From a bacterium UBP17_UBA6191 (GTDB taxonomy: Bacteria; Muiribacteriota; UBA6191), in assembly GCA_002422125.1 (NCBI GenBank), contig DITF01000038.1, forward strand, positions 1-8,796: DNA of 8,796 bases. The letters are read 5' to 3'. The translations under genes were made by a program, and so were the position numbers. Shown here one piece after another: positions 7,124 through 8,796 of this stretch. The notes under the pieces were generated by a model. That model worked only from the letters and a program-made list of their open reading frames with translations, searched no databases and was not told where the DNA came from. The first letter of the stretch is position 1; every line of letters starts with the position of its first letter.

Positions 7124-7639
7124 ATGCAACAAATAATGGTGATTTTGATTTTAGTCCTGTTTTCAGGCTGTGCCACAGACAACACCGATGAAAGTGTTGA
7201 TGCCAGTATGCCTGGGGTCTTTAATCGAGTAAACCCATTTTATGCGACTTATCATCAGACCCTGCTGACTGGAACATTACATTGCCCATTTGAAAGACGC
7301 ATTTGTCCTGTGAGCCTTGAACTATCGGCAATTTCTGGCCCTATGTCCCTTTATGGGGGAATGAGTCATCAGACTTGTTGCGACTACACATTACAGGAAT
7401 CAACATGTACGGCTGGAGAATTTGTTAGTAGTAGCCCGCAAACTATTTCTGAGGAAATCCGCATCATTGTCAATGAAGAGAACGGTTATCTGCTAACCAA
7501 GGGCCAATTAGGCCTAAAGCCCAATGTTTCTGGAACGGGAAGGTTAAGTCAAAATCGCGATTCTATTTATTTTCGGCTTGGCTCTAGCCAGGAAGTATGC
7601 GATTTAAATTTAAGGTTCGCGAATAATCCCGTGCTTTGA
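7124..7639 (+). CDS. Probable cysteine-rich lipoprotein of unknown function
   Basis: From the ATG at 7124 the product has 171 residues. A hydrophobic run (MVILILVL) leads to a lipobox-like FSGC, so Cys16 would be lipidated and the protein anchored to a membrane. Six further cysteines (in LHC, RIC, TCC, STC and EVC) could form up to three disulfides outside the cytoplasm. The mature part is small, mostly strand-like and matches no family I know. GAGTG (7112-7116) is a modest ribosome site for 7124; ATGs at 7118 and 7136 and a TTG at 7070 are alternatives. All starts lack the basic residue expected near the N-terminus, which weakens the lipoprotein call. The end overlaps the convergent SNase-like gene by 30 bases. 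It lies 85 bases after the zinc-ribbon gene, so it may or may not share that transcript. Confidence 0.6.
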   Translation: MQQIMVILILVLFSGCATDNTDESVDASMPGVFNRVNPFYATYHQTLLTGTLHCPFERRICPVSLELSAISGPMSLYGGMSHQTCCDYTLQESTCTAGEFVSSSPQTISEEIRIIVNEENGYLLTKGQLGLKPNVSGTGRLSQNRDSIYFRLGSSQEVCDLNLRFANNPVL

Positions 7640-8245
7640 CAGTTCTTCATCGGACAGCTTTTTATGCTCAGGTTTTGTACCCCAAATGCCTAAATTTTTG
7701 TCGGCCGCTGCCCGCATGGCATTATCAAAAGCTTCCAAAAGGGGGCCGTAGAAGGCCTGATTTTCGGGAAGAATTCCTAATCCCTGCTGTAACAACTCAT
7801 AGTTAATTAGCTTATCCTTGTGCAGTACATACACATGAGAATCACTTAGCCCTTCTGATTTATATTCTTTGGGAAGGTACAGGGTTACATCAAGCCCAGG
7901 CAGTTCTCTTTGCATTCTGTCCATAACAAACTGCCTCAAGGAACCATTAATACCCATGGAAAAGTCCATTAGACCAACTAGAGTGAAGTCACGAACCCTG
8001 CCAGCCACCTCGGCTCGAATCTGGTTGGGGGCAGTGATTTCCATAATCTTTGCTTTGCGAATATGAAAACGGGAGGATTGAAAAATAGGTTCCTGCTCCA
8101 CGGTATAGGAATAAGTCACAGGTACTAGCTGCCCACCTATGTAGGTTCCCGCCTGAAATTGACCTGAGGCGGACTTAGTTGGGGTTCTGGCGGAAGACAT
8201 TGATAAAAGAAATAGGGATATAAGGAAGAGTTGTAAGCATTTCAT
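7610..8245 (-). CDS. Secreted SNase-fold protein lacking nuclease catalytic residues
   Basis: The 211-residue product starts with a signal peptide (MKCLQLFLISLFLLSMSSA, probable cut near 19). Residues about 65-188 resemble the staphylococcal nuclease OB-fold domain. The best match is the second half: HVYVLHKDKLINYELLQQGL (137-156), then a helix ending in AADKNLGIWG (180-189), equivalent to nuclease VNEALVRQGL and KEKLNIW. By eye alignment the catalytic Arg35, Glu43 and Arg87 of the staphylococcal enzyme fall on Thr88, Ser96 and Asp135, and the DGDT calcium-site motif is absent. It is therefore probably not a nuclease but a binding or structural protein outside the cytoplasm. The ATG at 8245 has no clear ribosome site. 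The gene follows the esterase gene by 32 bases on the same strand. Confidence 0.72.
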   Translation of the reverse strand: MKCLQLFLISLFLLSMSSARTPTKSASGQFQAGTYIGGQLVPVTYSYTVEQEPIFQSSRFHIRKAKIMEITAPNQIRAEVAGRVRDFTLVGLMDFSMGINGSLRQFVMDRMQRELPGLDVTLYLPKEYKSEGLSDSHVYVLHKDKLINYELLQQGLGILPENQAFYGPLLEAFDNAMRAAADKNLGIWGTKPEHKKLSDEELSKHGIIREP

Positions 8246-8277
8246 GCCAAAATGGTATCAAACAAGGGCGATTTTGT

Positions 8278-8796
8278 TCAATGGATTTTTGCTGACACAG
8301 ACCCAGAGTTCTCCCAATTTTTCTCTAGGCTAATGCTGGGATTACCAATTCCATAAAAATATAATAGTGGCATATGGATTCTTGAGGCCCATGAAGCCTC
8401 GTTGTGGTAGGCCCCTTGATGCTCAAAGTAGAACAAATCCTCAGAATTTTTGTAGCCAAGTTCTTTGAGCGAGGAACACATTTCCTGAGTATCCTTCATG
8501 GCATAGGATACACCATCTCTACCCATGCCCTCATGGCTTCCCATATCCATCCAGATTTTATGGTTCAACTTGTTTTTGGAAGGGATAAATATTTTTTGCA
8601 TGTATTTTTCATCCCACCACAAGGAGGGGGAAACGGCCCCTATCAGACCAAAATGGTGAGGAAATTCAAACCCAGCCCATAAGGAAATTAACCCGCCCAG
8701 ACTTGAGCCCATAATGCCAGTCTTTTGTGGATCGGTGTTGGTGCGGAATCGGTTGTTGATAACTGGCATCAATTCCTGAGTGATAAACTCCAGATA
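8278..8796 (-). CDS. Esterase, alpha/beta-hydrolase fold, C-terminal part (5' end outside window)
   Basis: The frame is open to the right edge, so the visible 172 residues are the C-terminal part; a start at the internal TTG near 8772 would cut the family domain. The nucleophile elbow GSSLGG (30-35, Ser32) is preceded by the typical RTNTDPQKTGIM stretch and followed by SPSLWW (56-61). IWMDMGSHEG (81-90) probably supplies the acid (Asp84 is likely), and GAYHNEASWASR (128-139) gives catalytic His131. This matches the putative esterase family that includes ferric-siderophore esterases (Fes, IroE, BesA) and related carboxylesterases; the substrate cannot be read from the sequence. Any signal peptide would lie outside the window. 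The SNase-like gene follows 32 bases downstream, so they may form an operon. Confidence 0.9.
   Translation of the reverse strand, partial: YLEFITQELMPVINNRFRTNTDPQKTGIMGSSLGGLISLWAGFEFPHHFGLIGAVSPSLWWDEKYMQKIFIPSKNKLNHKIWMDMGSHEGMGRDGVSYAMKDTQEMCSSLKELGYKNSEDLFYFEHQGAYHNEASWASRIHMPLLYFYGIGNPSISLEKNWENSGSVSAKIH

Noticed and set aside
8246..8282. Possible reverse-strand promoter (TTGAAC, 16 bases, GATACC) before the SNase-like gene
   Set aside because: Only four and three of six positions match, and transcription would begin almost at the start codon; read-through from the esterase gene is simpler.
8404..8682. Forward frame of 92 residues antisense to the esterase
   Set aside because: The esterase on the other strand has a full set of catalytic motifs through this region; this frame has none.

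Overview
The window is gene-dense DNA with no RNA genes, mobile elements or CRISPR seen. It looks like a Gram-negative bacterium with a type IV pilus or type II secretion apparatus: there are two prepilins with a FTLIE methylation motif, a PilX/GspK-like protein, a lipoprotein and several signal peptides. The ferredoxin-NADP reductase is of a form I associate with Planctomycetes-like and deltaproteobacterial/Bdellovibrio-like genomes, and HEAT-repeat and zinc-ribbon proteins also occur in poorly characterised lineages such as Riflebacteria. I cannot name the organism from sequence alone.

Positions 1-3904 (+) hold a pilus-tip or pseudopilin module. It contains the end of an unidentified gene, an unusually large (899 aa) PilX/GspK-like protein, a PilV/GspI-like prepilin and a PilW/GspJ-like prepilin. 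The genes join by ATGA, GTGA and TAG|ATG junctions, so they are very probably co-transcribed and translationally coupled. By analogy with known minor pilin sets, the three products may form a priming or tip complex, with the large protein as the exposed tip.

Positions 3914-5390 (+) continue on the same strand with almost no spacing. They hold a complete ferredoxin-NADP reductase and an M15-family zinc peptidase with intact metal ligands but no visible export signal. Positions 5420-7038 (+) hold a HEAT-repeat protein coupled through TGATG to a small protein in which a signal peptide directly precedes a four-cysteine zinc ribbon. Positions 7124-7639 (+) hold a cysteine-rich probable lipoprotein.

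Positions 7610-8796 (-) run the other way. They hold a secreted SNase-fold protein that has lost the nuclease catalytic residues and the C-terminal part of an esterase (alpha/beta hydrolase) that runs off the right edge. The lipoprotein and SNase-like genes converge and overlap by 30 bp. No rho-independent terminator was recognised anywhere.

I see no clear undescribed system. The most unusual items are the giant PilX-like protein with a predicted beta-helix end, the exported zinc ribbon and the apparently dead secreted SNase domain.
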